From Chlamydiales bacterium (GTDB lineage: Bacteria > Chlamydiota > Chlamydiia > Chlamydiales > VFKH01): a DNA stretch of 49,807 nucleotides. The position numbers were made by a program, and so were the translations under genes. The stretch covers positions 1-49,807 of the forward strand of contig JARLHF010000009.1 in assembly GCA_031292375.1 (NCBI GenBank), written 5' to 3'. The notes beneath the pieces were generated by a model that saw only the letters and a list, made by a program, of their open reading frames with translations, had not been told where the DNA came from and did no database searches. This document shows, piece by piece, positions 23,038 to 33,977 of the stretch (its first letter is position 1; the number at the start of each line of letters is the position of its first letter).

Positions 23038-24348
23038 ATGATTAAGAATAATTTACTAGGTATTTTGAGTTTTTTTGTTTGGATGAGTTTTACCTTTTCT
23101 TGTCTTTCTTTTGAGCGTACCTTGACGAAAGAAGATGAAAAAACCATCATTTCTGAAGCCAATAAGCACCTTGAAGGATACTTAAGAGGCGATGTATCAA
23201 AATCCAGCAGCATTACGTGGGATGAGTTTTTGTCTAGGATGAGGAGTGATATTTTAAATTTACATTCAGTAGAAGATATTGTTGGGTACGCACAAACTAG
23301 AATAGCTTTTGATCACCGAAGAAAACCCTCAATAGAAGAAATTACGGCTTATGAAAATACTTTGATGGCAGAGTTTCCACATTTTGCGAAGAGTATTGAG
23401 CTAATGAGTGACTCGTGTTATTCATGCTCAGATTCTTTATGTTACTACAATGGACGCCCTGTTAATATTGTCTTTTACTATCACTATAGATACATCCTTC
23501 AGTGCCTAAGTTACATTAAAAATCCTAAAACAATTTGTGAAATTGGTAGCGGATATGGTGCGATAGCTCGATTATGGACACTAAATCCTATTTGCGCTTC
23601 TGATATGTATATATTGCTAGATTTTCCAGAGTGTCTGTTTTTTGCAGAAGTCTTTTTAAAGGCTAATTTTATACATGATGAAAAAGTTGTAGTTTTACAT
23701 ATTGATGATGTAGCCCCTGAAGAGCTAACTCATTTGAGTAAGTTATATAAAGTTATACTGTTATGCCCTGTGGGCAAGGAAAAATTATTACAATCGATTC
23801 CTATAGATTTGGTTACAAATACTGGATCTATGCAGGAGATGACTCAAGAATGGATTGATTACTGGATGCAATGGTTAGATCAATCTAAGGCCAAATACTT
23901 CTATTCCTTAAATTATTTTGGATTGGAATTTACAAGAAAACCCTCTCATTCTGCAAATACTTATGCGCCACGCCTCTCTAATCAGTGGGTCAGTTTATTA
24001 AAAACAACAAAAGTACCATTTTGCCCTCCTTTTAGTGTGGGAAGTACTTTTGCAGAGATAATAGCAGAGAGGAATCCTGACGCTTTTAGTAGAGAAGCGT
24101 TGAGAAGTAATTTTTGGGTAGCTTTGGATCAAAAATTAGATATGCAAGGATTTTTGGATTGCCTTGATATTCTGCGGCTATGCCCTGAAGAGGACCTTAT
24201 ATGGGCATTGGTACAGAAAATTTCTTACGACATGCGTTGTGTCCCACAAGAAACGTATTATTTAGTTGAGTGGTTAAAAAAGCATGGATCTGTTTCATTT
24301 TTAATGGATAAGAGCGATCTGTTGAATGAATATGGAAATATAGATTAA
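23038..24348 (+). CDS. Putative sugar O-methyltransferase with hydrophobic N terminus
   Basis: The central part has the putative sugar O-methyltransferase pattern: RPVNIVFYYHYRYILQCLSY followed by ICEIGSGYGAIARLW (SAM motif I), LLDFPECL, and later TNTGSMQEMTQEWIDYWM. About 100 residues of C-terminal extension follow. The first 25 residues are unusual: NLLGILSFFVWMSFTFSC resembles a signal peptide or membrane anchor, unexpected for a SAM-dependent cytosolic enzyme. Either the N terminus anchors it at the inner face of the membrane, or the true start is further in. It is two bases downstream of the PhyH-like oxygenase gene. Confidence 0.75.
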   Translation: MIKNNLLGILSFFVWMSFTFSCLSFERTLTKEDEKTIISEANKHLEGYLRGDVSKSSSITWDEFLSRMRSDILNLHSVEDIVGYAQTRIAFDHRRKPSIEEITAYENTLMAEFPHFAKSIELMSDSCYSCSDSLCYYNGRPVNIVFYYHYRYILQCLSYIKNPKTICEIGSGYGAIARLWTLNPICASDMYILLDFPECLFFAEVFLKANFIHDEKVVVLHIDDVAPEELTHLSKLYKVILLCPVGKEKLLQSIPIDLVTNTGSMQEMTQEWIDYWMQWLDQSKAKYFYSLNYFGLEFTRKPSHSANTYAPRLSNQWVSLLKTTKVPFCPPFSVGSTFAEIIAERNPDAFSREALRSNFWVALDQKLDMQGFLDCLDILRLCPEEDLIWALVQKISYDMRCVPQETYYLVEWLKKHGSVSFLMDKSDLLNEYGNID

Positions 24349-24349
24349 A

Positions 24350-25261
24350 ATGACTGGCAAAAATTTTAGTTTACCCGGAAAAACATTGGTAATAGGGGCA
24401 GAGAGTTTTCTTGGAAAGCAAATGCTGAAGGCCTATCAAGTTTTTTATCCTGGTACTCTTGGCACGCATTATAAGTCATTAAATCCAAGGTTGTGCATTG
24501 ATTTGCTGCGTCCTAACTTAAGTAGGTTAGAGCTTACTTCTGGGGAATATACGCATGCCTTTATTGCTGCAGCAAATACAAAGCTTGCTTTATGCGAAGA
24601 AGAAAAAAATATGCCTTTTCGTAGGAATGTAGAAGGAGTACTAGAGCTAGTTAAGCAGCTGGTTGCTTTGAATATCCAACCTATTTTATTTTCTTCGGAT
24701 TATGTTTTTGATGGGGTTACTGGAGAATACACTGAAGAGTCTGCAACGTGCCCTGTTAATGAATATGGAAGGCAAAAAGAGGAAATGGAAAGAGGCATTC
24801 GCAAGATCTGCGGAGATAATTATTTGTTATTAAGATGCAGCAAAGTTTTTGGATTGGAACTAGGTGATGGAACGCTTGTTGATCAAATTGTCTCACCCCT
24901 TATAAGAAATGAGCCTGTTAAGGCAGCCTATGACCAAATTTTTAGCCCTATTTATATTCAAGACGTAGTAGACGCAGTTATTTGTTTGCAGGCTTTGAGT
25001 GCTAAAGGTCTTTTTAATTTATGTGGTAAGGAAGTTTGGAGTCGTTTAGATTTGGCAAAAACAATTGCTAAGACTTTATTGATAGATGAAAAACTTGTTG
25101 AAGAGATCTCTTTAAGTGATTTGAAAAGACCTTATAAATTACCAAAGCGTACGAATATGAATTGTAATAGGTTTTATACATACACAGGAATGCAGCTTAC
25201 CCCACTTAGTAGTTGTATTGAAAGCTTAAAGAAATATGCGCTTACAACGCGATTTAGATAG
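24350..25261 (+). CDS. RmlD-like nucleotide-sugar reductase (SDR)
   Basis: This 303-residue protein resembles dTDP-4-dehydrorhamnose reductase: VIGAESFLGKQM at the N terminus, FSSDYVFDGVTGEYTEES (a hallmark of RmlD), YGRQKEEME (YxxxK), and LLRCSKVFG. It should reduce a 4-keto nucleotide sugar. No RmlA, RmlB or RmlC companions are present in the window, so the donor could be a GDP- or other NDP-4-keto sugar made by the SDRs here. It starts one base after the preceding stop, with little ribosome-site sequence, suggesting coupled translation. Confidence 0.83.
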   Translation: MTGKNFSLPGKTLVIGAESFLGKQMLKAYQVFYPGTLGTHYKSLNPRLCIDLLRPNLSRLELTSGEYTHAFIAAANTKLALCEEEKNMPFRRNVEGVLELVKQLVALNIQPILFSSDYVFDGVTGEYTEESATCPVNEYGRQKEEMERGIRKICGDNYLLLRCSKVFGLELGDGTLVDQIVSPLIRNEPVKAAYDQIFSPIYIQDVVDAVICLQALSAKGLFNLCGKEVWSRLDLAKTIAKTLLIDEKLVEEISLSDLKRPYKLPKRTNMNCNRFYTYTGMQLTPLSSCIESLKKYALTTRFR

Positions 25262-25276
25262 AAGAGGACATATATT

Positions 25277-25960
25277 ATGAAACTTATAGAGCAAAATGAT
25301 TTAAATGAGGAAGAGATGAAGTGTAGTATATCTGAAGGGGATGTTTCAAAACAAATAGCTTCTTTTGGAAATCATTGGTCATTTAACTTTAGAAACGATC
25401 CAAAAAGGCTTGCCTTTGTTTTATCACGCTATAAATTCGCTGCTAAAATGGCTTGCAAAGGAATGTCCGTTCTGGAACTGGGTTGTAGCGAGGGGATTGG
25501 TGCTCCAATACTAGCTGAACATGCTGAACATTACACAGGAGTCGATCTTGATAAACCAGCTATTGATACGGCAAAAACGAATTTTCAAGAACCTAAATAT
25601 AAGTTTATTTTTGATGATTTTATGGGTAGAAAATATGGGGCTTTTGACGGCGTTGTGAGTTTAGATGTAGTGGAGCATATTTTACCTGAGTTTGAAACAA
25701 TTTATTTTGACACGGTGGTAAATAACTTATCAGAAAAGGGAATTTGCGTGATTGGCACTCCTAATATTACTTCGGTTCCCTATGCTTCAGAGTATAGCCA
25801 ACTTGGACATGTGAATATGTATTCACAAGAGAGGCTTGCAAATGTTTTAAAGAAATATTTTCATTATGTCTTTCCATTTGGCATGAATGATGAAATTGTC
25901 CATACTGGTTTTGCTGCAATGTCACATTACATTGTGTGTGTATGTTGTTATAAAAAGTAA
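25277..25960 (+). CDS. Class I SAM-dependent methyltransferase (paralog A)
   Basis: This 227-residue protein has SAM motif I VLELGCSEGIGAPILAEHA, acidic GVDLDKPA, and DGVVSLDVVEHI as the post-II motif, a UbiG-like pattern with an intact VEH. It is a clear paralog of the gene at 26795: both share YKFAAK before motif I, VIGTP, GHVNMYSQERL/GYVNIYSPERL and NDE(I/V)VH(T/A)GF. The two flank a PhyH-like oxygenase. Probable role: methylation of a sugar hydroxyl or amino group. Confidence 0.82.
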   Translation: MKLIEQNDLNEEEMKCSISEGDVSKQIASFGNHWSFNFRNDPKRLAFVLSRYKFAAKMACKGMSVLELGCSEGIGAPILAEHAEHYTGVDLDKPAIDTAKTNFQEPKYKFIFDDFMGRKYGAFDGVVSLDVVEHILPEFETIYFDTVVNNLSEKGICVIGTPNITSVPYASEYSQLGHVNMYSQERLANVLKKYFHYVFPFGMNDEIVHTGFAAMSHYIVCVCCYKK

Positions 25961-25973
25961 TACAGGATTTTTT

Positions 25974-26789
25974 ATGGATCATTTGTTAGATCATTTTTTA
26001 GAAAATGGTTGGATCGTTCTGGATCTTCTGAACCCATTGCCTGTAATTGAGGCAAGAGAGGGGCTGCAGGGGCAATTAAATGCTTTGTTACAAAAGAATG
26101 TGCCTCTTGAAGAATATCATAATATAGCAGAGCAAGATGCTTTTCATACCGATATACAAGTAAAAATGACTCAGTTTTTTCGAGAACAGAAGTATGCAAG
26201 AGAAATCCTAAAAGGTCAGAAGCAGTTTTTCAAAGAGCTTTTAGGAAGGGATTTACTGATTCAAGCAAATCCTTATCTTAGAATGACTCGCCCATTTAAA
26301 AAACAAGATAATATAGGATATCATCGGGATACATTTTATGGAGGATCTCCTTATGAAGTATCTGTGCTTGTACCTTTTGTTGATTTAAAAGCAGAAAGTA
26401 GCTTGAAAGTTATGTCAAAATCACATTATTTCTCTGAGTCTCTTTTTCCAACATTTAAAGTAGAAAATGAAGATAAGCAAGTGACTAAGGGATCTGCTAA
26501 GCATCAGTTGGGCTTCTTATATGCTCCAAAGCTTATGGACCCTGCAATAGAAGAACAGATGCAAGCAGTTCCATTAAAAATGGGCCAGGCACTGCTTTTT
26601 AGTCTGGCTACAGTACATGGAAGTGTTGAAAATAGAGGTGATATTACAAGATGGAGCTCAGATATGCGTGTTTTAAATGCGCTAGCTCCAGTGGATCTGA
26701 GTGCGCGTCCAGATTATTACGAAACGCTGTGTCTGTCACCTGTGACAGCATCAGTAAAAAAATATGAGCAAGCTAATAGGGAGGCTTAA
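25974..26789 (+). CDS. Fe(II)/2-oxoglutarate (PhyH-like) oxygenase
   Basis: This 271-residue protein has the metal-binding HRD in IGYHRDTFYGGSP, LVPFVDLKAESSLKVMSKSH as the core strands, a distal His in LATVHGSVENRG, and an Arg in DMRVLNAL. It should be a PhyH-type dioxygenase. It is sandwiched between two paralogous methyltransferases. It is distinct from the oxygenase at 22229: the metal motifs are similar but there is little other identity. Start set at ATG 25974 with CAGGA upstream; a longer frame begins inside the previous gene and is improbable. Confidence 0.78.
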   Translation: MDHLLDHFLENGWIVLDLLNPLPVIEAREGLQGQLNALLQKNVPLEEYHNIAEQDAFHTDIQVKMTQFFREQKYAREILKGQKQFFKELLGRDLLIQANPYLRMTRPFKKQDNIGYHRDTFYGGSPYEVSVLVPFVDLKAESSLKVMSKSHYFSESLFPTFKVENEDKQVTKGSAKHQLGFLYAPKLMDPAIEEQMQAVPLKMGQALLFSLATVHGSVENRGDITRWSSDMRVLNALAPVDLSARPDYYETLCLSPVTASVKKYEQANREA

Positions 26790-26794
26790 TAGTT

Positions 26795-27466
26795 ATGCAA
26801 GAGACGAAATCAAATTGGGCTTCTGTAGCTGAACAAATGAAGAATGAGCCTCCAATTATTTTTGGAGAGAATGTATCTCATTGCTTTTATAGAGAGCCAA
26901 GAAAAATGTTGAATTTTCTTTCTTATTATAAGTTCGCGGCTAAGTTAATAGGAGTGGGAAAAAAAGTTTTAGATATAGGCTGTGACGAAGGGCTTGGAAC
27001 GGTTGTTATTGGTAAAGAGTGCGGCTTTGCTAAAGGTATAGATGTTAACGAAGTTGCAATTGAGGCTGCAAGAGGGAATTTTACCTCTTCGAATGTAGAG
27101 TTTGAAGTTCAAAATGTTTTGCAAAAAAGTACTCAAGAGCTTTGGGATGCGGTGATCAGCTTTGGTTTCATTGAAAATGTGCTTTTAGAGAATGTTTCTA
27201 AGTTTTTTAAGAAGATCACTTCCTCATTAAAAGAGGATGGACTTGCAGTGATTGGCACACCTAGCCTTATCAGTCAACAATTTGTATCTGAAACATCTAA
27301 AAAAGGCTATGTGAATATTTATTCTCCAGAAAGGCTTGAAAAAGAGATGAAAGAGCATTTTGAGTTTGTATTTATGTTCGCTGCAAATGACGAAGTTGTA
27401 CATGCTGGGTTTTTACCGCTTGCAGAGTATCTTATTGTGGTTGGCTGTAAGAAGAAAAATAAGTAA
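26795..27466 (+). CDS. Class I SAM-dependent methyltransferase (paralog B, altered catalytic loop)
   Basis: This 223-residue paralog of the enzyme at 25277 has SAM motif I VLDIGCDEGLGTVVIG, GIDVNEVA and VIGTPSLI. The motif after beta-4 differs: the paralog's LDVVEHI reads FGFIENV here, so the conserved His is lost. The SAM site looks intact. This suggests a changed substrate, or a partner function in a hetero-oligomer. The gene begins five bases after the oxygenase. Confidence 0.8.
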   Translation: MQETKSNWASVAEQMKNEPPIIFGENVSHCFYREPRKMLNFLSYYKFAAKLIGVGKKVLDIGCDEGLGTVVIGKECGFAKGIDVNEVAIEAARGNFTSSNVEFEVQNVLQKSTQELWDAVISFGFIENVLLENVSKFFKKITSSLKEDGLAVIGTPSLISQQFVSETSKKGYVNIYSPERLEKEMKEHFEFVFMFAANDEVVHAGFLPLAEYLIVVGCKKKNK

Positions 27467-27480
27467 CGCGAGTTTTATAT

Positions 27481-28518
27481 ATGCAATCATTAGCTGCTGT
27501 ATTAGTGGAATTACATTCTCCTCTAGAGTTTATAGATCTTGAATTTCCTGCTTTAAAGAGAGGGCAAGTATTAGTAAAAATGGCCTTTAGTGGTATTTGT
27601 AGAACTCAAATTAATGAAATTAAAGGATTTAAAGGAAAAGACAACTATCTTCCACACACTCTTGGCCATGAGGGGTCAGCAGTTGTTATGGAAGTAGGAG
27701 AAGGAGTTTCTAAAGTAAAGCCTGGAGATCATGTTGTTACAACGTGGATAAAGGGAAGTGGTTTAGAAGAGAGATCTGTGGTTTATAAACATAAGAATAT
27801 GCAAGTTAATTCTGGCGCTATTAGCACCTTTATGGATTATTCTATTATCTCTGAAAATCGCTTAGTGCCCATCCCTAAAGATTTTTCTTTAAGAGAGGCT
27901 GCATTGTTTGGATGTGCAATTCCAACGGGTGCAGGTATCATTTTTAATGATTTAAGATTACAAAAAGGTTCTACTGTAGCTATTTTTGGAGTGGGTGGGA
28001 TAGGGTTAAGTGCTGTTCTTGCTGCATATGCAAAGGAAGCCGAAATCATTATTGCTGTAGACATGGAAGATGATAAGTTGTTAATAGCAAAAAAAATGGG
28101 TGCTACACATACAATTAATGCTGGAAAAGAAAATGTTTTAGATGAGATTTCTAAAATTACAAAAAATGTTGGTTTAGATTATGCAGTAGAGTCCGCTGGA
28201 TATAAAAATGTAATGGAAGTGGCTTTTAAAGCTGTAAAAGATAAAGGTGGTGTATGTGTGCTTGCTGGAAACGTACCTTTTGGAACATGTATAGAATGTG
28301 ATCCTTTTGATTTTATTAAAGGAAAAAAAATGATAGGTAGTTGGGGTGGTGGTGTGGACCCTGATAGAGACATCCCCTTATTTTTGGATCTTTTTATGAA
28401 GAGAAAGATGAATTTATCAGAAATGATTACACATGATGTTCCTCTTGAAGAGCTTAACGAGGCAATTCAGATGGTTGAAGACAGGAAAGCTGCAAGAGCA
28501 TTAATTCATTTTGGATGA
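27481..28518 (+). CDS. Zinc-dependent medium-chain dehydrogenase/reductase
   Basis: This 345-residue MDR-family protein has the catalytic-zinc Cys in SGICRTQ, GHEGSAVVMEVGEGV with the zinc-binding His-Glu, GCAIPTGAG with the third zinc ligand, and AIFGVGGIGL for NAD(P) binding. The structural-zinc loop has lost its four Cys (KGSGLEERSVVYKHKNMQV). It resembles class III-type alcohol and sugar dehydrogenases such as those acting on nucleotide-sugar or sugar-phosphate alcohols. In this operon it could reduce or oxidise the two-carbon or keto groups made by other enzymes; that is inference. Its stop is followed within six bases by a GTG-started glycosyltransferase. Confidence 0.85.
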   Translation: MQSLAAVLVELHSPLEFIDLEFPALKRGQVLVKMAFSGICRTQINEIKGFKGKDNYLPHTLGHEGSAVVMEVGEGVSKVKPGDHVVTTWIKGSGLEERSVVYKHKNMQVNSGAISTFMDYSIISENRLVPIPKDFSLREAALFGCAIPTGAGIIFNDLRLQKGSTVAIFGVGGIGLSAVLAAYAKEAEIIIAVDMEDDKLLIAKKMGATHTINAGKENVLDEISKITKNVGLDYAVESAGYKNVMEVAFKAVKDKGGVCVLAGNVPFGTCIECDPFDFIKGKKMIGSWGGGVDPDRDIPLFLDLFMKRKMNLSEMITHDVPLEELNEAIQMVEDRKAARALIHFG

Positions 28519-28524
28519 GATATC

Positions 28525-29403
28525 GTGGTAGCTATTTCTTATATTTTACCAAATTATAACCATGGACATTATCTTCCAGAGGCATTAGACAGTGTTTTAA
28601 GGCAGTCAGTAGACTCAATGGAAATTGTAGTTGTTGATGATGCCTCTTCTGATAATAGTATAGAGATAATCAAGGAATATCAGAGTAAGTATTCGCAGAT
28701 TAAATTAATCGTTCATGAAAAAAATCAAGGTCCAGTTACTGCTCTCAACAGAGGAATCAAAGAATCAGTAGGTGAGTACATTGCTCTTGGAGCGGCTGAC
28801 GATAAAGTTCTTCCTGGTTTTTTTCAGGAATCAACCGATCTTTTGAATCAATTTCCAAATGCGGGTCTCTGTACAACAAACTTTTGTTATTTTTATGATG
28901 GAGAAAGTAAGGAACATGTAAAAGCAAGCATTTTGAATGTAAAAGAACCTTGTGTTTTTACGGTTAATGAAGTTGTGAATTTAATCAAAAAATATAATTT
29001 TTGGATACCTGGTAATGGTTCAGTCTTAAGAAAATCATGCATAGTAGAGTGTGGCCTATTAAAGGAAGACTTGAAGTCGTTATGTGATTGGTTTTTATGC
29101 CTTGCAATAGCATTTCGTTATGGGGTATGTTACATCCCAAAGGCGTTAACTGCATTTAGAATGAGTGTAAATAGTTATTCATTACGCTCTCCTCAACATA
29201 AGCTGTATGATGCCTTATTTCAGCGTTTAGATAGTCCAGAATATAGTGATATTAAAGAGCTATTTTTGAAGTCGGGTATTTTTTTTCAGCTTGATAAAGC
29301 AATTTTTCCCTATCTTTTTAAAAAAAAAGGGTGCAAGAAGTATGTTTTTTCTATTTTTATGCAGAAATTTCGACAAAAAATGCACAACTTAAGAGAGCAA
29401 TAA
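28525..29403 (+). CDS. Glycosyltransferase family 2 (GT2), copy A
   Basis: At 292 residues it has the GT2 GT-A fold: ISYILPNYNHGHYLPEALDS at the N terminus, VVVDDASSD (nucleotide-binding DD) and AADDKVLPGFF (DxD-like AADD motif), with a C-terminal CDWFLCLAIAFRYG. The start is a GTG. A close paralog lies at 35148 with the same TTNFC, IPGNGS and LCDWFL segments. Likely transfers a hexose or heptose from a nucleotide sugar. Confidence 0.87.
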   Translation: MVAISYILPNYNHGHYLPEALDSVLRQSVDSMEIVVVDDASSDNSIEIIKEYQSKYSQIKLIVHEKNQGPVTALNRGIKESVGEYIALGAADDKVLPGFFQESTDLLNQFPNAGLCTTNFCYFYDGESKEHVKASILNVKEPCVFTVNEVVNLIKKYNFWIPGNGSVLRKSCIVECGLLKEDLKSLCDWFLCLAIAFRYGVCYIPKALTAFRMSVNSYSLRSPQHKLYDALFQRLDSPEYSDIKELFLKSGIFFQLDKAIFPYLFKKKGCKKYVFSIFMQKFRQKMHNLREQ

Positions 29404-29415
29404 GAGGATAGCTTA

Positions 29416-30738
29416 ATGACTTATCGTATTTTAAGAATATGTGCAGCATATCCTTATATAAACTCGTTTGAAGAGGCCTATCGCCAAAAGAAGGGGCATT
29501 TACTTACCTATGGCGAGGTACTTCAATCTTTTCAGCAAGAGGGGCTTGTAATTCCTGGTGGTTGGGCTAAGTGCATGAAAGAGTTACAGTGGCAAGCAGA
29601 AGATATTATTCCAGATTTCACAATATTACAATGGCATTGGGCAAAAGAGCAGGGCATTGCCCTAACGCCTCAAGAGCCATTTTTTTCTGAGCAAATTTTT
29701 TTAAAACAAGTTGAACATTTTAAGCCGGACGTAATTTTTTTTGAAAGGGGAGGGATACTGACGATCTCACAGGCTCTGCGACGTACTTTAAAAGATCGTT
29801 TTCCTTTTTTATGTGCTGTTGTTGGACTATGGGGCGATGATTTGCAGGTCGGCTGGGAGTGGCATGGCTTTAATGATCTGGACATTTTGTTTGGAACTTA
29901 TACTTCTCGTGTTGAGTGTATTCGACAAGCAGGTATATCAAGTGATTTAATGCCGCTTTGCTTCGATCATAACTTAGCTTGTAAGATGATCGCAAAACAG
30001 GAAAAACCTATTTTTGATTTTGTATTTGCAGGAACTTCTGGCTATCGTTTTGATGATCACCAAGAGCGCTATGAAATGCTCTGTGCTTTGATGCAAGCTA
30101 CGCCATTGCATTTATGGTGCTCTGAAAAACGTTTTGAAAGGGATTCTAAATGGGTAGAAAGTGTGCTTGCTTTTTTGCATTTTATTGGAAAGAGGATGGA
30201 TGAAAGTACATTACAGAGGATAGATAAGTGGATATCAAAATCTGAGAAATTATCGTGTACAATCAATCATATGATTAGAATTAAAAAGGGACTTGCTCCC
30301 AAAGATCCTTTGTATTGGCGAAAAAATAAGCCTCTTGGAAATTTATTCCCTTCAAGGGTAACTCCAGCTTTGTTTGGAACAAGATATTATCAATTGCTTG
30401 GGCAGTCGAAAATTGTTTTTAATCGACATCGAGATGATAAATCAGAATTTGGTAACATACGTATGTTTGAAGTAACGGGTATGGGCTCTTGTCTATTAAC
30501 GGATAGAGGCTGGGAATCTAGGGGGTTATTTGAGCTGGATCAAGAGATTGTTGCCTATTCCTCAGTAGAAGAATGTATTGAAAAGGCAAATTATTTACTT
30601 GAAAACGAACCAGTACGTAGCAGGATTGCACATGCAGGTCACATACGAACACTAAAAGAGCACACCGTTTTTCATCGCTGCGAGCAACTTGCTCATGCCC
30701 TTACAAATTATTTAAAAGGGAATCATGTATGTTTTTAA
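29416..30738 (+). CDS. CgeB-like GT-B glycosyltransferase
   Basis: This 440-residue protein has a two-domain GT-B arrangement. Its C-terminal domain holds FNRHRDD, FGNIRMFEVTGMGSCLLTDR and a downstream YSSVEECIEKANYLL. This is the pattern of CgeB/Glyco_trans_1_2 glycosyltransferases, which include spore- and LPS-modifying enzymes. The N-terminal half (about 1-200) is not readily assigned to a domain but contains VIFFERGG and a VGLWGDD acceptor-like region. Ten bases overlap with the following FkbM gene. Confidence 0.78.
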   Translation: MTYRILRICAAYPYINSFEEAYRQKKGHLLTYGEVLQSFQQEGLVIPGGWAKCMKELQWQAEDIIPDFTILQWHWAKEQGIALTPQEPFFSEQIFLKQVEHFKPDVIFFERGGILTISQALRRTLKDRFPFLCAVVGLWGDDLQVGWEWHGFNDLDILFGTYTSRVECIRQAGISSDLMPLCFDHNLACKMIAKQEKPIFDFVFAGTSGYRFDDHQERYEMLCALMQATPLHLWCSEKRFERDSKWVESVLAFLHFIGKRMDESTLQRIDKWISKSEKLSCTINHMIRIKKGLAPKDPLYWRKNKPLGNLFPSRVTPALFGTRYYQLLGQSKIVFNRHRDDKSEFGNIRMFEVTGMGSCLLTDRGWESRGLFELDQEIVAYSSVEECIEKANYLLENEPVRSRIAHAGHIRTLKEHTVFHRCEQLAHALTNYLKGNHVCF

Positions 30739-31496
30739 GAGTTAAGTCATATCTAAAAAGTAGAGTATCTGTTGAGAAATGGATTGAGTTAAGTCATTTT
30801 AAAAATAGTTTAAAGGTCTCTTTTAGTAGACTATGTTTTGGATTTGGCACAAAATCCTATGCGCAGTTTGGAGAAGACATGATTTTAAAATCAATTTTTG
30901 ATGGCCAAAAAAAGGGGTTTTATGTGGATGTTGGGGCACACCATCCAAAAAATCTCTCAAATACGTTTTATTTTTACAAGCGAGGTTGGAAAGGTATTAA
31001 TATTGATGCAATGCCAGGGAGTATGAAGAAGTTTCTTCATAAGCGAAAAAGAGATATTAACTTGGAAGTGGCTATTTCAGATAAAGAGCAATTTTTAGAT
31101 TTTTATACATTTAATAAGTCAGCTATTAATAGCTTTTCTAGGGAACATGTAGAAGAGCTTGAAAATGTGGAGAATGTAGTTGTATCAAAACAAAAAATTT
31201 CAACAACAACGCTTGCAAAAGTTTTGGATCAATATTTTCCTAAGCAGCAGTGTATCGATTTTCTTTCAATAGATGTAGAAGGGTTAGATTTAAGTGTTTT
31301 GCAATCGAATAATTGGAGTAAATATCGCCCAAAGGCAATTGTTGTAGAGGATCTTAAAGTCTCTTTAAATGATTTACAGAGTAGTTCAGTTTATCAATAT
31401 TTAAGAAGCAAGGGTTATGTATTATGTTCGCTATCTGGGCCGTCGCTAATCTTCATACGAGAAGATGTTAATTGGTACAACAATAGAGAGGTATAG
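30729..31496 (+). CDS. FkbM-family methyltransferase
   Basis: This 255-residue protein has SYAQFGEDMIL, YVDVGAHHPKNLSNT (SAM motif I), GINIDAMPGSM and FLSIDVEGLDLSVLQ, typical FkbM signals. The N-terminal 50 residues contain a basic, partly hydrophobic stretch of no clear role. It differs from the FkbM protein at 14033 in length and detail, so the two are distinct family members, not recent duplicates. Its start overlaps the preceding glycosyltransferase by 10 bases. O-methylation of a sugar in the assembled glycan is the likely reaction. Confidence 0.83.
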   Translation: MFLRVKSYLKSRVSVEKWIELSHFKNSLKVSFSRLCFGFGTKSYAQFGEDMILKSIFDGQKKGFYVDVGAHHPKNLSNTFYFYKRGWKGINIDAMPGSMKKFLHKRKRDINLEVAISDKEQFLDFYTFNKSAINSFSREHVEELENVENVVVSKQKISTTTLAKVLDQYFPKQQCIDFLSIDVEGLDLSVLQSNNWSKYRPKAIVVEDLKVSLNDLQSSSVYQYLRSKGYVLCSLSGPSLIFIREDVNWYNNREV

Positions 31497-31498
31497 TA

Positions 31499-33268
<1,770 letters not shown>

Positions 33269-33970
33269 TTATGCCAGTTGATTGAGTAATGTTTGAGCCC
33301 TTTTAAATGAGTCTGGAGTTCCTATATCGATAAAAGTGCCAGCGCAAGGGGATGTATAGATTTTCTTTTGTAGTAGACTTGGAAATAGATCCTTTTCTAA
33401 GGAAAAAACATCTCCAAAGGATAGAGAGTTAAAGATGGAGCGTTTGGCAAGATAGACGCCGCCACTGATGGACCCTTTCTCTTTTTGCGCAGATTTTTCC
33501 TCAAATGAAAGGATCCTATTATTTTCTTTGTCGATCACTAATTTACCATAGCGACTTACATCCTCTACTTCAAGAGAAGTAAAAACTATATCAGCATCCA
33601 TTTCTTGTTGTTTGTGGATGAGTGCTGAAAGGGAAAAATCCAAGTAGGAGTCGCCATTGAGAATAAGAACAAGTTCTGATGTAGTTAGTGATAGCGCTTT
33701 TTTTATAGCCCCTCCTGTGCCAAGAGGAGTCTCTTCTAAAGAAAAGGCAAGAGGGATCAAGCTTTTATATTGGGCGTAATGATCAATGATTTGATTTGCT
33801 CTGTATCCTACTGCAAGAATGGCTTTAGAAATAATTTGGAATAGGGATAGCTGCTTGAGTAGTATATCTAGAAAGGCAGATCCATTGATAGGCGCAAGTG
33901 GCTTTGGAAGGTCTGGAACTGCTTCTTTTAAACGCGTGCCAAGGCCACCTGCTAAGATGATTGCTTCCAT
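33269..33970 (-). CDS. hddC: D-glycero-D-manno-heptose 1-phosphate guanylyltransferase-like protein
   Basis: This 233-residue sugar-nucleotidyltransferase starts with AIILAGGLGTRLKEAVPDLP and has KPLAPINGSAF, a GGAIKKAL segment, LILNGDSYLDF (metal-binding D) and GGVYL. Length and motifs fit HddC/WaaG-like guanylyltransferases that turn heptose 1-phosphate into GDP-heptose. Its place directly after the heptose-kinase gene supports this. A hexose-1-phosphate nucleotidyltransferase is the main alternative. Middle gene of the minus-strand trio. Confidence 0.82.
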   Translation of the reverse strand: MEAIILAGGLGTRLKEAVPDLPKPLAPINGSAFLDILLKQLSLFQIISKAILAVGYRANQIIDHYAQYKSLIPLAFSLEETPLGTGGAIKKALSLTTSELVLILNGDSYLDFSLSALIHKQQEMDADIVFTSLEVEDVSRYGKLVIDKENNRILSFEEKSAQKEKGSISGGVYLAKRSIFNSLSFGDVFSLEKDLFPSLLQKKIYTSPCAGTFIDIGTPDSFKRAQTLLNQLA

Positions 33971-33977
33971 TTAGAAT

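Noticed and set aside
25887-25973. Longer start for the second PhyH-like oxygenase
   Set aside because: The extension reads a hydrophobic frame within the previous methyltransferase gene; the ATG at 25974 restores the family's usual N terminus.
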